64,000 bases of DNA from Candidatus Defluviilinea gracilis (GTDB lineage: Bacteria > Chloroflexota > Anaerolineae > Anaerolineales > Villigracilaceae), in the NCBI GenBank assembly GCA_016716235.1, contig JADJWS010000001.1:1054001-1118000 (forward strand), in the 5' to 3' direction. Of this stretch, positions 16,801 to 24,602 are shown in pieces. The notes beneath the pieces are model-generated. The model saw only the letters and a list, made by a program, of their open reading frames with translations, was not told where the DNA came from and made no database searches. The position numbers were made by a program, and so were the translations under genes. Every line of letters begins with the position of its first letter. Position 1 is the first letter of the stretch.

Positions 16801-17396
16801 TCGTCAACGCGCTGGTGAGGCAGGCGCTCGCCTCGGCGCAGGAGGTGATGGGCGAGAATGGGTTGAACGCGGTGCTGCGCTCGAGCGGGTTGGAACGTTT
16901 CATCGGCAATTTTCCACCGGATAATTTAGAGCCAGCCATTCAAGCATCGCAGTACGCAAAACTCAATGAAGCCATCGAGCAATTCTATGGGCGCGGCGGG
17001 CGCGGTATGTTACGGCGCATCGGCAAGGCGTCGTTTCAATATGCGGTGCGCGAGCAAGCCGCGTTGCTGGGTCTCGCCGGTGTGGCGTTGAAATTACTCC
17101 CGGAAAAACAACGGATCAAATTTATTTTGAACAGCATGGCTAGCGCGCTCAGAAAGAGCAACCCGCAGGTAGACGCCTCGCTGGACGACAGCGGCGGGCG
17201 AATTGCATATACGGAATCTACCTGCGCGATCTGCCAGGGGCGTCATAGCGAGGCGCCAATCTGTCACCTTTACGCCGGTTCCATTGGCGAAGCCGTGCAG
17301 TGGGCAACGGGCAAAGAGTTTGAGATCGTCGAAACTCATTGTTGCGCAAAAGGCGACCCGTATTGCCGGTTCGAAGTGGGAGCGGCTCGTGAGTGA
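16776..17396 (+). CDS. V4R (4-vinyl reductase) domain protein 1
   Basis: 206-residue protein. The helical N-terminal half (about 1-125) resembles the oligomerisation part seen before V4R domains. The C-terminal V4R small-molecule-binding domain (about 130-205) has Cys150, Cys153, Cys163, Cys189, Cys190 and Cys197 (TCAICQG, HCCAKGDPYCRFEV), a pattern proposed to hold a metal or heme-like ligand. V4R was named from bacteriochlorophyll vinyl reductase and occurs in many sensory proteins. No photosynthesis gene is nearby, so a sensory or hydrocarbon-binding role is more likely. It overlaps the second V4R gene by 8 nt. Confidence 0.85.
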   Translation: MAERIDSMIVNALVRQALASAQEVMGENGLNAVLRSSGLERFIGNFPPDNLEPAIQASQYAKLNEAIEQFYGRGGRGMLRRIGKASFQYAVREQAALLGLAGVALKLLPEKQRIKFILNSMASALRKSNPQVDASLDDSGGRIAYTESTCAICQGRHSEAPICHLYAGSIGEAVQWATGKEFEIVETHCCAKGDPYCRFEVGAARE

Positions 17397-17994
17397 ATTG
17401 AAATTTTCAAACCGTATTCTGCGGCGTTTTACAGAAACTGTGGCGCTCGAATTAGGCGCGGATCAGTTCCGCGTGATGGTGACGCTGGCAAAACTGCCCG
17501 TCGAGTGGACGAAGCCAGATACGTTCAACAAGATGAGCGGGGTCGAATCGGCGCGGGCGTACGCGCAACTCCAAGCGGCGATGCGCTCTCACTTCGGACG
17601 CGGCGCGCGCGGCGTGTTGTTGCGAGTCGGCGCGCGCTTGTGGAATCACCTGCTGGAAGATGCCGCGCTCGGCGGAAAAGCCCAGGCGGCGGTGATCAAG
17701 CGGCTTCCGTTGGCGGCGCGTCGTAAACAGACGTTGGAACTGCTCGCCAAATTCATCGCCGGCGCGTCGGGCGATATGACGGTTCACAGCCTCGACCTCG
17801 ACTTGCTCCTCGTGGACCATGCCTCTCCCGCCGCGGATGGGCAACGCGAGGCGGCGCCTATTTGCTTTATTACACAAGGGTTGATCCGCGAGAGTTTATA
17901 TTGGGCAACCGGCGCAAGTTACGATATAGAAGAGAGCGCCTGCAAGGCGCAGGGACATCGCGCGTGCGAATTCAAGATCGCCGCCGGTAAATAA
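17389..17994 (+). CDS. V4R (4-vinyl reductase) domain protein 2
   Basis: 201-residue paralogue of the preceding protein, starting at GTG 17389 inside the end of the first gene. It has the same helical N-terminal half with the shared GRGARGVLLRVG pattern (GRGGRGMLRRIG in copy 1), and a C-terminal V4R domain. Here the Cys pattern is reduced: PICFITQG and ESACKAQGHRACEFKI keep three Cys, while the CxxC pair is gone. The two may form a heterodimer with different ligand capacity (inference). A longer in-frame start at 17203 would lie deep in copy 1 and is unlikely. Confidence 0.82.
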   Translation: MSELKFSNRILRRFTETVALELGADQFRVMVTLAKLPVEWTKPDTFNKMSGVESARAYAQLQAAMRSHFGRGARGVLLRVGARLWNHLLEDAALGGKAQAAVIKRLPLAARRKQTLELLAKFIAGASGDMTVHSLDLDLLLVDHASPAADGQREAAPICFITQGLIRESLYWATGASYDIEESACKAQGHRACEFKIAAGK

Positions 17995-18075
17995 GCGTCT
18001 ACTCACCTGTTCCTAGACAAATCCCGGCGCACATGGGAAAATCTGCGCCGAAATCATATTCCTCAAGGAGTTTTC

Positions 18076-18846
18076 ATGAACGCCGATAAGAAAAGCAAAC
18101 GCCAACTGCGACGCGAGCAAATGAACAAACAAAGCGCGCGCAACCGCCTGGTCGTTGGCGGCATCATCACCCTCATCGCGGCATTTTTTCTCTATGCCAT
18201 TCTTAGGCCCATCCTGGCGCCGATTGCGGATGTGGTAGCCGTTGAATCCCATGAACGTTACATGGCAGACGGTAATTCCATGGGCGACCCGAATGCAAAG
18301 ATCCAAATCACCGAATATTCCGATTTCCAATGCCCGTTCTGCAAACGTCATTATTTGGAAGTGGAACCGCTTCTCGAACAATATTACATTGATACCGGCA
18401 AGGTGTTTTTCACCTATCGTTCGGCGGGGAACTTTGTCAGCCAGGGTGGCGGCGGAGGCAATACCGAATCGGAGGACGCCGCGGAAGCCGCCTACTGCGC
18501 CGCCGACCAGGGCAAGTTCTGGCAAATGCACGACGCGTTGTTCCAAAATAACCGCGATGTGGAAAACCAGGGGTCGTTCTTCCCGCGCCGGCTTTCGGAG
18601 ATCGCCGCTGTGGCTGGGCTGGATGTCAATCAATATCAAGAATGTTTCGACAGCGGACAATACAAGGACCGCGTCCGGCAAGATCAGACTGACGCCACCG
18701 CGGCAGGTTTGCAGGGCACGCCATATTTCGTGGTCACGTACACCGTCAACGGTGAGACAAAATCCAGCGTGGTGAACGGCGCTCAACCGTTCAGTGAATT
18801 TCAGGTCACTCTGGAAGCCATACTCAACGAGATCGGCGCGCAGTAA
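18076..18846 (+). CDS. Membrane-anchored DsbA-like thiol oxidoreductase
   Basis: 256-residue protein with a basic cytoplasmic N-terminus (1-24), one membrane anchor (about 25-47) and an extracytoplasmic thioredoxin-fold domain of the DsbA/BdbD type (Thioredoxin_4). The active site is CPFC at 86-89 (YSDFQCPFCKRHY), and the cis-Pro loop is GTPYFVV at about 215-221. It probably forms or shuffles disulfides in exported proteins. Two more Cys (in AYCAADQG and QECFDSG) could form a structural bond. It has a ribosome site (AAGGAG) and an intrinsic terminator directly after it (18857-18887). Confidence 0.92.
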   Translation: MNADKKSKRQLRREQMNKQSARNRLVVGGIITLIAAFFLYAILRPILAPIADVVAVESHERYMADGNSMGDPNAKIQITEYSDFQCPFCKRHYLEVEPLLEQYYIDTGKVFFTYRSAGNFVSQGGGGGNTESEDAAEAAYCAADQGKFWQMHDALFQNNRDVENQGSFFPRRLSEIAAVAGLDVNQYQECFDSGQYKDRVRQDQTDATAAGLQGTPYFVVTYTVNGETKSSVVNGAQPFSEFQVTLEAILNEIGAQ

Positions 18847-18856
18847 AGTAGATCAC

Positions 18857-18887
18857 AAAAAGACACGAGGAAACTCTCGTGTCTTTT
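18857..18887 (+). terminator. Intrinsic terminator after the DsbA-like gene
   Basis: AAAAAGACACGAG pairs with CTCGTGTCTTTTT around a 6-nt loop, ending in a T run. Confidence 0.88.
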
Positions 18888-18978
18888 TGATTCTTAATCT
18901 AGCCAGCCTACCTGTAGATCGTTGCTAAGATTTCCCCACCCGGTTGTTTGTACCGCCGACCCCATTCAGACCTCCCGG

Positions 18979-19088
18979 CTTAGAGAGCGTTTCTTGAGTC
19001 TTTTTCGGACACGGATAACACAGATTTCACGGAGAAAACCATTTCAAAATCCGTGGTTGACCGTGTCATCCGTCAAACTTGTACTGCG
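18979..19088 (-). repeat. Dispersed ACGGAT-rich repeat, copy B
   Basis: Inverted, diverged copy of 4105-4211 starting CTTAGAGAGCG and carrying GGACACGGATAACACAG, TCACGGAGAAAACCATTT, AAATCCGTGGTTGACCGTG and ATCCGTCAA. It fills the gap between the DsbA-like gene and the 3' end of the rhomboid gene. Confidence 0.75.
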
Positions 19089-19127
19089 ACTGAAAGGAGT
19101 GTCGAAGTATCCGTGTACTTAAGAAAA

Positions 19128-19883
19128 TTACCGAAGAAGCCCCCATACCGCCAACGCGCCGAAGATGACCGTGGTCACGATCGCGCCGGTGAACACACTG
19201 CGCGACTCGCGTTGGTCTACCAATTGCAGCATGGGCGGAATCCCTTCCACATCCCATAACGGACCGGCGAACGAGGCGAACATCACGCCGCCAAAGAGTC
19301 CGCCAATGTGGCCCCAATTGTCGATGCTGGGGGCGAGACCCATAAATAAATTGACAAAAATGATAAAGATCACATTGCCGATCGCGCTTCGGAATTGATG
19401 CGAGAATATTTTTCGATTCTGGATAAGAAACACCAACTCTGCGCCGATCAACCCGAAGATCGCGGTAGACGCGCCGACCGACACCCCGGTTGTGAAAAGG
19501 AACGACATCACATTCCCCGCAAACGCGCCGAGCACATACAGCAGAAAGAAGCGCCCATGTCCGAAGGCGCGTTCCAGCCCGACGCCGAAGATGAACAGGG
19601 CATACATGTTAAAGCCGATGTGCGCGAACCCTCCGTGCACGAGCGCAGGCGTGAACAACCGCCAGAGTTGACCATCGCGGATCAAGTCGTTGGATTTTGC
19701 CAACATGCCGACGGGGAAATCGAAGTTCAGAAAAGCCTGACTCGCCAGTTGGAGCAAGTACACGAACACCGTCACGCCGATCAGGGCATACGTGACATAC
19801 GGCGCGGACTGGGGCAGGGCGATGCGAACCATTTGGGGAGCGGGAGCAGGTTCAATGGGACGAAGAGGCGTTTCCTGATTCAC
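19128..19883 (-). CDS. Rhomboid-family intramembrane serine protease
   Basis: 251-residue polytopic membrane protease that cleaves within lipid bilayers. The catalytic Ser is in GASTAIFGLIGA (the GxSx motif) and the catalytic His in NWGHIGGLFGG on a later helix. The HGGFAHIGFNMYAL segment is the conserved His/Asn helix. At least six membrane helices are visible. The N-terminal 25 residues are Pro-rich and cytoplasmic. The ATG overlaps the gmk stop codon by 4 nt (ATGA), so it is co-translated with guanylate kinase, with no obvious functional link. Confidence 0.92.
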   Translation of the reverse strand: MNQETPLRPIEPAPAPQMVRIALPQSAPYVTYALIGVTVFVYLLQLASQAFLNFDFPVGMLAKSNDLIRDGQLWRLFTPALVHGGFAHIGFNMYALFIFGVGLERAFGHGRFFLLYVLGAFAGNVMSFLFTTGVSVGASTAIFGLIGAELVFLIQNRKIFSHQFRSAIGNVIFIIFVNLFMGLAPSIDNWGHIGGLFGGVMFASFAGPLWDVEGIPPMLQLVDQRESRSVFTGAIVTTVIFGALAVWGLLR

Positions 19884-20494
19884 AATGTCACCTTTCGGGG
19901 TTTGACGCGATGGTGTTCCGCGTCGATGATGGCGCGGATGGTATCCACCGTTTTGTCCAGTTGAAAATCACGGTTGACGATCACGTAATCGAACGCTTCC
20001 AGACGATTGAGTTCTTTGCGCGCCGTGGCAATGCGAATGGCGAGCGAATCGGCGGTTTCAGTCTTGCGCGTTTCGAGGCGATGGACAAGCTCATCTTCAT
20101 TCTGCGTGGTGATAAAGATCATCAACGCTTCGGGCGCCATTTTGCGCACCGTTTCCGCGCCCTGCACATCAAGCCGCATGATGACATCCTTACCGCTGGC
20201 AAGCGCCTCGCGCACCTGCTGTTTTGGGATGCCCTTGTAATCGCCATAAACGATGGCATGTTCAATCAACTCATCCTCGGTGATCATGCGCGCGAACTCA
20301 TCGTTCGACACGAACAGATAGTCGCGCCCGTGCAATTCGCCGGTGCGTTTGTGTCTCGTGGTGGCAGTGACCACAAAATGAAACGGCAATCCGCGCTCTT
20401 GCATACGCTGCATCACCGTATCTTTGCCCGCGCCCGAGGGGCCCGAGATCACAATGAGGAGTGGTTGTGGAGATTGAAAATCGAATTCGGACAT
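19880..20494 (-). CDS. gmk: Guanylate kinase
   Basis: Phosphorylates GMP to GDP with ATP, 204 residues, the standard length. The P-loop is GPSGAGKDT, near residue 18, with Asp where many enzymes have Ser. The GMP-binding region has TTRHKRTGELHGRDYLFVS and EHAIVYGDYKGIPKQQV. The lid and C-terminal region have RIATARKELNRLEAFDYVIVN. The overlap with the rhomboid gene indicates an operon. Many bacteria have rpoZ after gmk; it is not here. Confidence 0.96.
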   Translation of the reverse strand: MSEFDFQSPQPLLIVISGPSGAGKDTVMQRMQERGLPFHFVVTATTRHKRTGELHGRDYLFVSNDEFARMITEDELIEHAIVYGDYKGIPKQQVREALASGKDVIMRLDVQGAETVRKMAPEALMIFITTQNEDELVHRLETRKTETADSLAIRIATARKELNRLEAFDYVIVNRDFQLDKTVDTIRAIIDAEHHRVKPRKVTL

Positions 20495-20528
20495 GGAGGA
20501 ATTTTACCAGAGGGGCATCATCACCTTA

Positions 20529-20595
20529 GCCACAGAGCGCCCAGAGATTGTTGAGATTTCTTCTCTTTCTCTGCTGTCTCTGTGATCTCTGTGGC
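20529..20595. repeat. Inverted GCCACAGAG repeat
   Basis: GCCACAGAG (20529-20537) and CTCTGTGGC (20587-20595) flank a TC-rich centre. It lies between the divergent gmk and fmdB-like genes and belongs to the AGAGA/TCTCTGTG type of intergenic repeats. Confidence 0.6.
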
Positions 20596-20653
20596 AAGGA
20601 AAAAATAATCGCATCTCCCCACACCTTTGGCTGATTCCGTATAAAATAGCGGC

Positions 20654-21031
20654 ATGCCCACCTACGATTTTGTCTGCAACACCTGCAACCAACGCTTCGA
20701 CGTGTTCATGTCGTTTGCCGAATACGGCAAAAAGCCGGTGACCTGCGCTCACTGCAACAGCAAAGACGTGCGCCGCCGCATGACGAAGGTCCGCATTGCG
20801 AAATCGGACGACAGCCGCATGGACTCGATGGCGGACGATTTCAGCGGATTCGAGGGGCTCGAAGACGACCCCAAAGCCATGGGGCGCATGATGCGAAAGA
20901 TGGGAAAGGAAATGGGCGAAGACCTGCCCGCCGAATTTGACGAAGTGGTTGACAGGCTTGAATCAGGTCAAAGTCCCGAAGAGATCGAGAAGGCTGTCCC
21001 CGATCTCGGCGCGGGCGGTGATGACGAATAA
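20654..21031 (+). CDS. FmdB-family zinc-ribbon protein
   Basis: 125-residue protein with an N-terminal zinc ribbon (MPTYDFVCNTCNQRFDVFMS, then VTCAHCNSKDVRRRM): two CxxC pairs within the first 40 residues. This is the FmdB family of putative regulators. The C-terminal 80 residues are acidic and Met-rich (MGRMMRKMGKEMGEDLP) and are seen in many family members. TATAAAAT at 20640-20647 lies 6 nt before the ATG, which suggests a leaderless transcript. Confidence 0.88.
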   Translation: MPTYDFVCNTCNQRFDVFMSFAEYGKKPVTCAHCNSKDVRRRMTKVRIAKSDDSRMDSMADDFSGFEGLEDDPKAMGRMMRKMGKEMGEDLPAEFDEVVDRLESGQSPEEIEKAVPDLGAGGDDE

Positions 21032-21067
21032 GGAAAATCGTGGAGCGGGATTTTCATCCAGCAAATA

Positions 21068-21104
21068 AAAAATGACTGTCACTTTGAAAGTGACAGTCAT
21101 TTTG
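21068..21104. terminator. Bidirectional terminator between convergent genes
   Basis: ATGACTGTCACTTT pairs with AAAGTGACAGTCAT. A-rich and T-rich flanks on both sides serve the fmdB-like gene (+) and the membrane-protein gene (-). Confidence 0.88.
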
Positions 21105-21119
21105 TTTATTGACGATCTT

Positions 21120-21839
21120 TTATCCAACCGGAGCAGTCCCGCTACCGCCGCTTCCACCGCCACCGCCACCGCCACCGTCGCCGCCGCCGATAACCTTTCC
21201 GGCTTGCTCTGTAAGATTTTTGAGGTTTCGCACACGCCCCAGCATATCGTGCCAGAACGAACTGCCCGCGCTGGCGGCGAGACCCGTGGCGATTATCCCG
21301 CCGAAATGACCGATCGGCGTATCCAGGCTGGCAATCACATCATTCGGGAAAAGCACGCCAAGAAGTTGGAATGTGTTGATCTGCATAACGTACGCAATAA
21401 TAACGCCGATCACCGCGGAAAGCACGCGCAGCCACGTGATGCGGCTCTTTTCCGTGCTGGCATATTTCTGCCGCAGGGTTGCAAGTTTCAAGGCGATGTC
21501 CTTTTGCACCGTGTCAACCTGAGCCTCCAGCCCCATTTCTGTGAGCGCTTTCACGGCATCCTCGCGCAGCGCGTCTACCGTCCTATCCAACTCTTGCAGA
21601 TTCGTCTTGGTCTGTGAAGTGAAAGTCTGGATCGCGATCACCTTCTTGGCATCGTCAGAACCTTCCGGCAACCACTCCTGCACCGATTTCAACACATCAT
21701 CGGGGCTGGCTTGCTTGCGCAACCCGCGAAACCACGTGAATGGCTCGAGCAATGTTTCCACGCTCACTGAGAGAACAAGCAGGATCGCGAAATACGCGCC
21801 CAGCACACCCAACACGATCGTAAAACCATCGAGACTCAT
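21120..21839 (-). CDS. Membrane protein with coiled coil and Gly-rich tail, unknown function
   Basis: 239 residues. The start at 21839 has an AGGAGG ribosome site 9 nt upstream. One hydrophobic segment at about 7-27 is followed by a mostly helical, charged region (about 30-130) likely to form a coiled coil (FTSQTKTNLQELDRTVDALRED in part). Two more membrane helices follow (about 138-157 and 172-200). The C-terminus ends in a long glycine run with an SGGSG linker. I do not recognise the family. The Gly tail is encoded by a GCC/GCG repeat prone to slippage, so its length may vary. Confidence 0.7.
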   Translation of the reverse strand: MSLDGFTIVLGVLGAYFAILLVLSVSVETLLEPFTWFRGLRKQASPDDVLKSVQEWLPEGSDDAKKVIAIQTFTSQTKTNLQELDRTVDALREDAVKALTEMGLEAQVDTVQKDIALKLATLRQKYASTEKSRITWLRVLSAVIGVIIAYVMQINTFQLLGVLFPNDVIASLDTPIGHFGGIIATGLAASAGSSFWHDMLGRVRNLKNLTEQAGKVIGGGDGGGGGGGGSGGSGTAPVG

Positions 21840-21889
21840 GGCTAACTCCTCCTGTGCAAGATTTTCAACAGTATAGCACCAACTGCAAA

Positions 21890-22393
21890 CTACAACATCT
21901 TCTCGATCGTCGCGCGGTGTTCCGCAAAATGTTCCGCCGAATCGCCCAACACCCACAACAGCAAAGGTCGTTTCTCAGGGTCGTCCGCGCGGCGAGGCTT
22001 CATCAACTCTTCGAACGGCAGGGTATCCAACTTCCTCGCCAACTCCGCATACACGCGCCGCAATTCATCCAACACGTCATCTAACGAACGGTTGCGGTTT
22101 CTTTCAAACAACACAGGGTTGATCACATCCATATCCCAGCCTCGCACCACCTCAGGCTCCACGCGCATAACTTCGTGCGCCGGACGTTTATCCATGTGAT
22201 AACCCATCAGGATGTTCATCCACTCGGTCAGATGCGCCAGATTATCTTTCGGACTCCACCCGCCCGCGTCCGGCGTTGTCAATTTATTCGCCTTTTGGAG
22301 TTTTTCCACCACCTCCATGAGGGATTTCCACTCGCGCTCGATCTCAGACATCAATTCGGATTTATTACCGGGGATGAATTGCTCGTCGGTCAT
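21890..22393 (-). CDS. ClbS/DfsB-like DinB-superfamily protein
   Basis: 167-residue four-helix-bundle protein of the DinB superfamily. The pattern NKSELMSEIEREW at the N-terminus, GGWSPKDNLAHLTEWMNILMGYH and the late GDSAEHFAEHRATI fits the ClbS/DfsB group. His residues at about 53, 64 and 155 are in the places used for metal in DinB proteins. ClbS protects against colibactin by hydrolysing it, but most relatives have no known role. It starts 12 nt downstream of the peptidase E-like gene on the same strand. Confidence 0.8.
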   Translation of the reverse strand: MTDEQFIPGNKSELMSEIEREWKSLMEVVEKLQKANKLTTPDAGGWSPKDNLAHLTEWMNILMGYHMDKRPAHEVMRVEPEVVRGWDMDVINPVLFERNRNRSLDDVLDELRRVYAELARKLDTLPFEELMKPRRADDPEKRPLLLWVLGDSAEHFAEHRATIEKML

Positions 22394-22405
22394 GCTCGCC
22401 TCTTT

Positions 22406-23092
22406 CTACGGGACGATTGATTCGCCCTCGTCAACTTTTATCTTCTCTTCATCTTTTCTCAACACCCACGCCCCGCCGCGGACAAGGGTCGTCTTCTTCC
22501 CATCCACTTTCACATACGCGCCGTCGCTGAGCATGATCACGGGATTGTCGTGAAATGAATGATACTCCGAAAGCCAGTCATCATGCATAGGAGATTGTCC
22601 ATAGGCATCTGCATCGTAATGCGCAACAAAATTGAACAGTGAGGCGTTCAAACCATCGAAATGATCCGTCTCTACAGAGTTCATATCTTTGGATGTGAGG
22701 ATGTTCGGTCCGCACACGATCATCCCCGCGCTGAATCCAACAACGGGCAACCCCGATTGAACTTTTTTACGAAGATACGGCATCAATCCGCTGATGTGCA
22801 GGCGATGATTCAACAAAAACGTGTTGCCGCCCGAAATGTAAACCACATGCGCCTTGCGGAGGATGGATTCCATCTTCGGCAGTTCCATCCGATCGGTATC
22901 AATCAACTCGACGCGCGCAAGTTTTTCAAATGAGCGGACAGTGTAATCCAGCCAGCGATTCACGTTCAACGAAGCCAGCGGCATGAACGCAATCGTCGGC
23001 TCATCTTTATCTTGCAAATGAGGCTTGCACGCATCAACCACCCAACGAATGTCGCGGTCGCCTGGCGTGGAGAGGAGATGAAGAGTGGGCAT
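22406..23092 (-). CDS. Peptidase E-like (family S51) protein
   Basis: 228-residue class I glutamine-amidotransferase-like fold. The nucleophile Ser is in the elbow GFSAGMIV at about 117-124, and VVYISGGNTFLL at about 84-95 is the second conserved strand-turn. Peptidase E cleaves Asp-X dipeptides, while related proteins are cyanophycinases. The length matches peptidase E. It forms an operon with the DinB-like gene downstream. Confidence 0.87.
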   Translation of the reverse strand: MPTLHLLSTPGDRDIRWVVDACKPHLQDKDEPTIAFMPLASLNVNRWLDYTVRSFEKLARVELIDTDRMELPKMESILRKAHVVYISGGNTFLLNHRLHISGLMPYLRKKVQSGLPVVGFSAGMIVCGPNILTSKDMNSVETDHFDGLNASLFNFVAHYDADAYGQSPMHDDWLSEYHSFHDNPVIMLSDGAYVKVDGKKTTLVRGGAWVLRKDEEKIKVDEGESIVP

Positions 23093-23206
23093 AGGAATAC
23101 TTTAGCGTGTTGCCTTGAGCAATGGCGGAAAACTCCGCGCAGGTACATTCAATGACTTTTAAGTTTTTAGGTGTTGGAGGTTTTCCGTTGAGTCAACGGT
23201 CATGTA

Positions 23207-23485
23207 TTACGAATTTACCGTTTCTTCCATCCATGCAGGTTTTAAATCGTAATACAAAACATCGGGGTCAATATCTGCGCCGTTGTCCCAACCGATTGTT
23301 CCCCCAACGACTTTGACAGCGCGAAACATCTCGGGGTTATTGCGAATCGGCTCGAAGATTTCGCCGCGCAGGAATTTTTCAAGGTCAATTTCTTTTTGAA
23401 CTTCGTTTTGAAATATGACGCGAACCCGAAAATTTTCAAGGGGCTCGACCGATTTAACGCGAACCAGCGGACCAGGTGTATTCAT
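23207..23485 (-). CDS. DUF2442 protein (paired with DUF4160)
   Basis: 92-residue soluble protein with the DUF2442 layout: an N-terminal beta part (LVRVKSVEPLENFRVRVIF), then LEKFLRGEIFEPIRNNPEMF, then GTIGWDNGADIDPDVLYYDL. DUF2442 and DUF4160 genes are often neighbours and are considered toxin-antitoxin-like, but this has not been shown biochemically to my knowledge. It follows the DUF4160 gene by 10 nt. Confidence 0.85.
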   Translation of the reverse strand: MNTPGPLVRVKSVEPLENFRVRVIFQNEVQKEIDLEKFLRGEIFEPIRNNPEMFRAVKVVGGTIGWDNGADIDPDVLYYDLKPAWMEETVNS

Positions 23486-23495
23486 CTTCTTACTC

Positions 23496-23756
23496 CTACT
23501 CTAATCCTTCGATCTTTTCCAAAGGTTTCTCCAATCGAGCACGCTCCCAATCATCTTTCAATTCTGCACGATGTTGGGAAGCCCATTCAATCACCAAAGC
23601 ATGAGCGCGACGCGGAAGACCGCCGCGCGAAACATCCAGAGTTTCAATTTCATAGATCGCCTCATGTTCGCCGTATTCCGCATGAAAATGAGGCGGCATA
23701 TGATCGTTGTAATACATATAAATCACGATCCCAAAGAACTCACTAACACGCGGCAT
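23496..23756 (-). CDS. DUF4160 protein (paired with DUF2442)
   Basis: 86 residues from ATG 23756. Characteristic N-terminus MPRVSEFFGIVIYMYYNDHMPPHFHAEYG in two adjacent blocks (SEFFGIVIYMYYNDH, PPHFHAEYG), which defines DUF4160. The C-terminus is LVIEWASQHRAELKDDWERA. An upstream in-frame ATG at 23774 lies over TATAAT, which is more likely a -10 box for a near-leaderless transcript. First gene of the DUF4160-DUF2442 pair. Confidence 0.85.
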   Translation of the reverse strand: MPRVSEFFGIVIYMYYNDHMPPHFHAEYGEHEAIYEIETLDVSRGGLPRRAHALVIEWASQHRAELKDDWERARLEKPLEKIEGLE

Positions 23757-23798
23757 GAAAATATTATACAGCAAGAACGAACAACGAAATCAGAATAA

Positions 23799-24515
23799 TT
23801 ACCATTCATTATTCTTCAACGATTTGGATGATTTACGCTGGATTCTACGAAGTTCATCCTTCTCCTGCTTGTTAAGGGGTGTCAGTGTACGATTAATCCC
23901 ATCTATCTCCAACCTCCCCACGATCACCCTCCTCAACCCCTCCTGCACGGACTCCCACTTCTGCCCCGCATCCACCACCGCCCAGCGACTTGGCTCCGCT
24001 TTCACCATCTCTAAATACCCTGCGCGGACGCGTTGGTGGAATTCGACGGTGTACGCGTCCATGCGATTCCATTCGTCGTCTTTCTTCTTGCGTCTGAGTC
24101 CTTCTTCCACATCCACATCCAGCAACACCGTCAAATCAGGGACAAGTCCTCCCGTCGCGTACTTCACCAACCCGCGGACTTGCTCCAAGTCTTGTTGATG
24201 CCCGTAGCCTTGATAGGCAATCGTCGAATCGTAGTAGCGATCGGAGATGACAATTTCCCCGTCGGCGAGACGCGGTTTGATGACCTGCTCCACGATTTGG
24301 GCGCGCGCGGCTTGGTAGAGGAGAGTCTCGGCGCGCGGATGCATCTCCACGTTTTTCAGATCATGGATCACTTCCCGAATCTGCTCGCCAATGGACGTGC
24401 CGCCTGGCTCGCGCGTGGGGAATACGACATGTCCTTTCTCGCGGAGGTATTCCACGAGATACGGGATGTGCGAGGTCTTGCCTGAGCCTTCGGGTCCTTC
24501 GAGGGTGATGAACAT
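23799..24515 (-). CDS. tmk: Thymidylate kinase
   Basis: dTMP kinase, 238 residues, making dTDP for DNA synthesis. The P-loop GPEGSGKTS is at about 7-15, the DRY/R motif is SDRYYDSTIAYQGYG, and LLDVDVEEGLRRK precedes the lid. The start is ATG 24515 (MFITLEGPEGSGKT). The frame is open further upstream only because it crosses a GATTAGAGACTGG repeat. The C-terminus has about 30 extra charged residues (NKQEKDELRRIQRKSSKS), absent from standard enzymes. Confidence 0.95.
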   Translation of the reverse strand: MFITLEGPEGSGKTSHIPYLVEYLREKGHVVFPTREPGGTSIGEQIREVIHDLKNVEMHPRAETLLYQAARAQIVEQVIKPRLADGEIVISDRYYDSTIAYQGYGHQQDLEQVRGLVKYATGGLVPDLTVLLDVDVEEGLRRKKKDDEWNRMDAYTVEFHQRVRAGYLEMVKAEPSRWAVVDAGQKWESVQEGLRRVIVGRLEIDGINRTLTPLNKQEKDELRRIQRKSSKSLKNNEW

Positions 24516-24524
24516 GGGGGAGGT

Positions 24525-24556
24525 AGAGATTAGAGACTGGAGATTAGAGATTGGAA
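24525..24556. repeat. GAGATTAGAGACTGG near-tandem repeat
   Basis: Units of GAGATTAGAGACTGGAGATTAGAG sit directly upstream of tmk. The same unit is at 27054-27093, 41092-41141 (other strand) and 62353-62385. Confidence 0.75.
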
Positions 24557-24602
24557 GAGCAATGTTGCACACGCTATAGACTTGTTTTCATTGATTAGAT
24601 TT

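Noticed and set aside
16776..17994. V4R genes as part of a bacteriochlorophyll pathway
   Set aside because: No other pigment-synthesis or reaction-centre gene is nearby, and V4R domains are widespread in non-phototrophs.
21120..21190. CCGCCGCCACC run as a real repeat element
   Set aside because: It simply encodes the glycine tail of the membrane protein on the minus strand.
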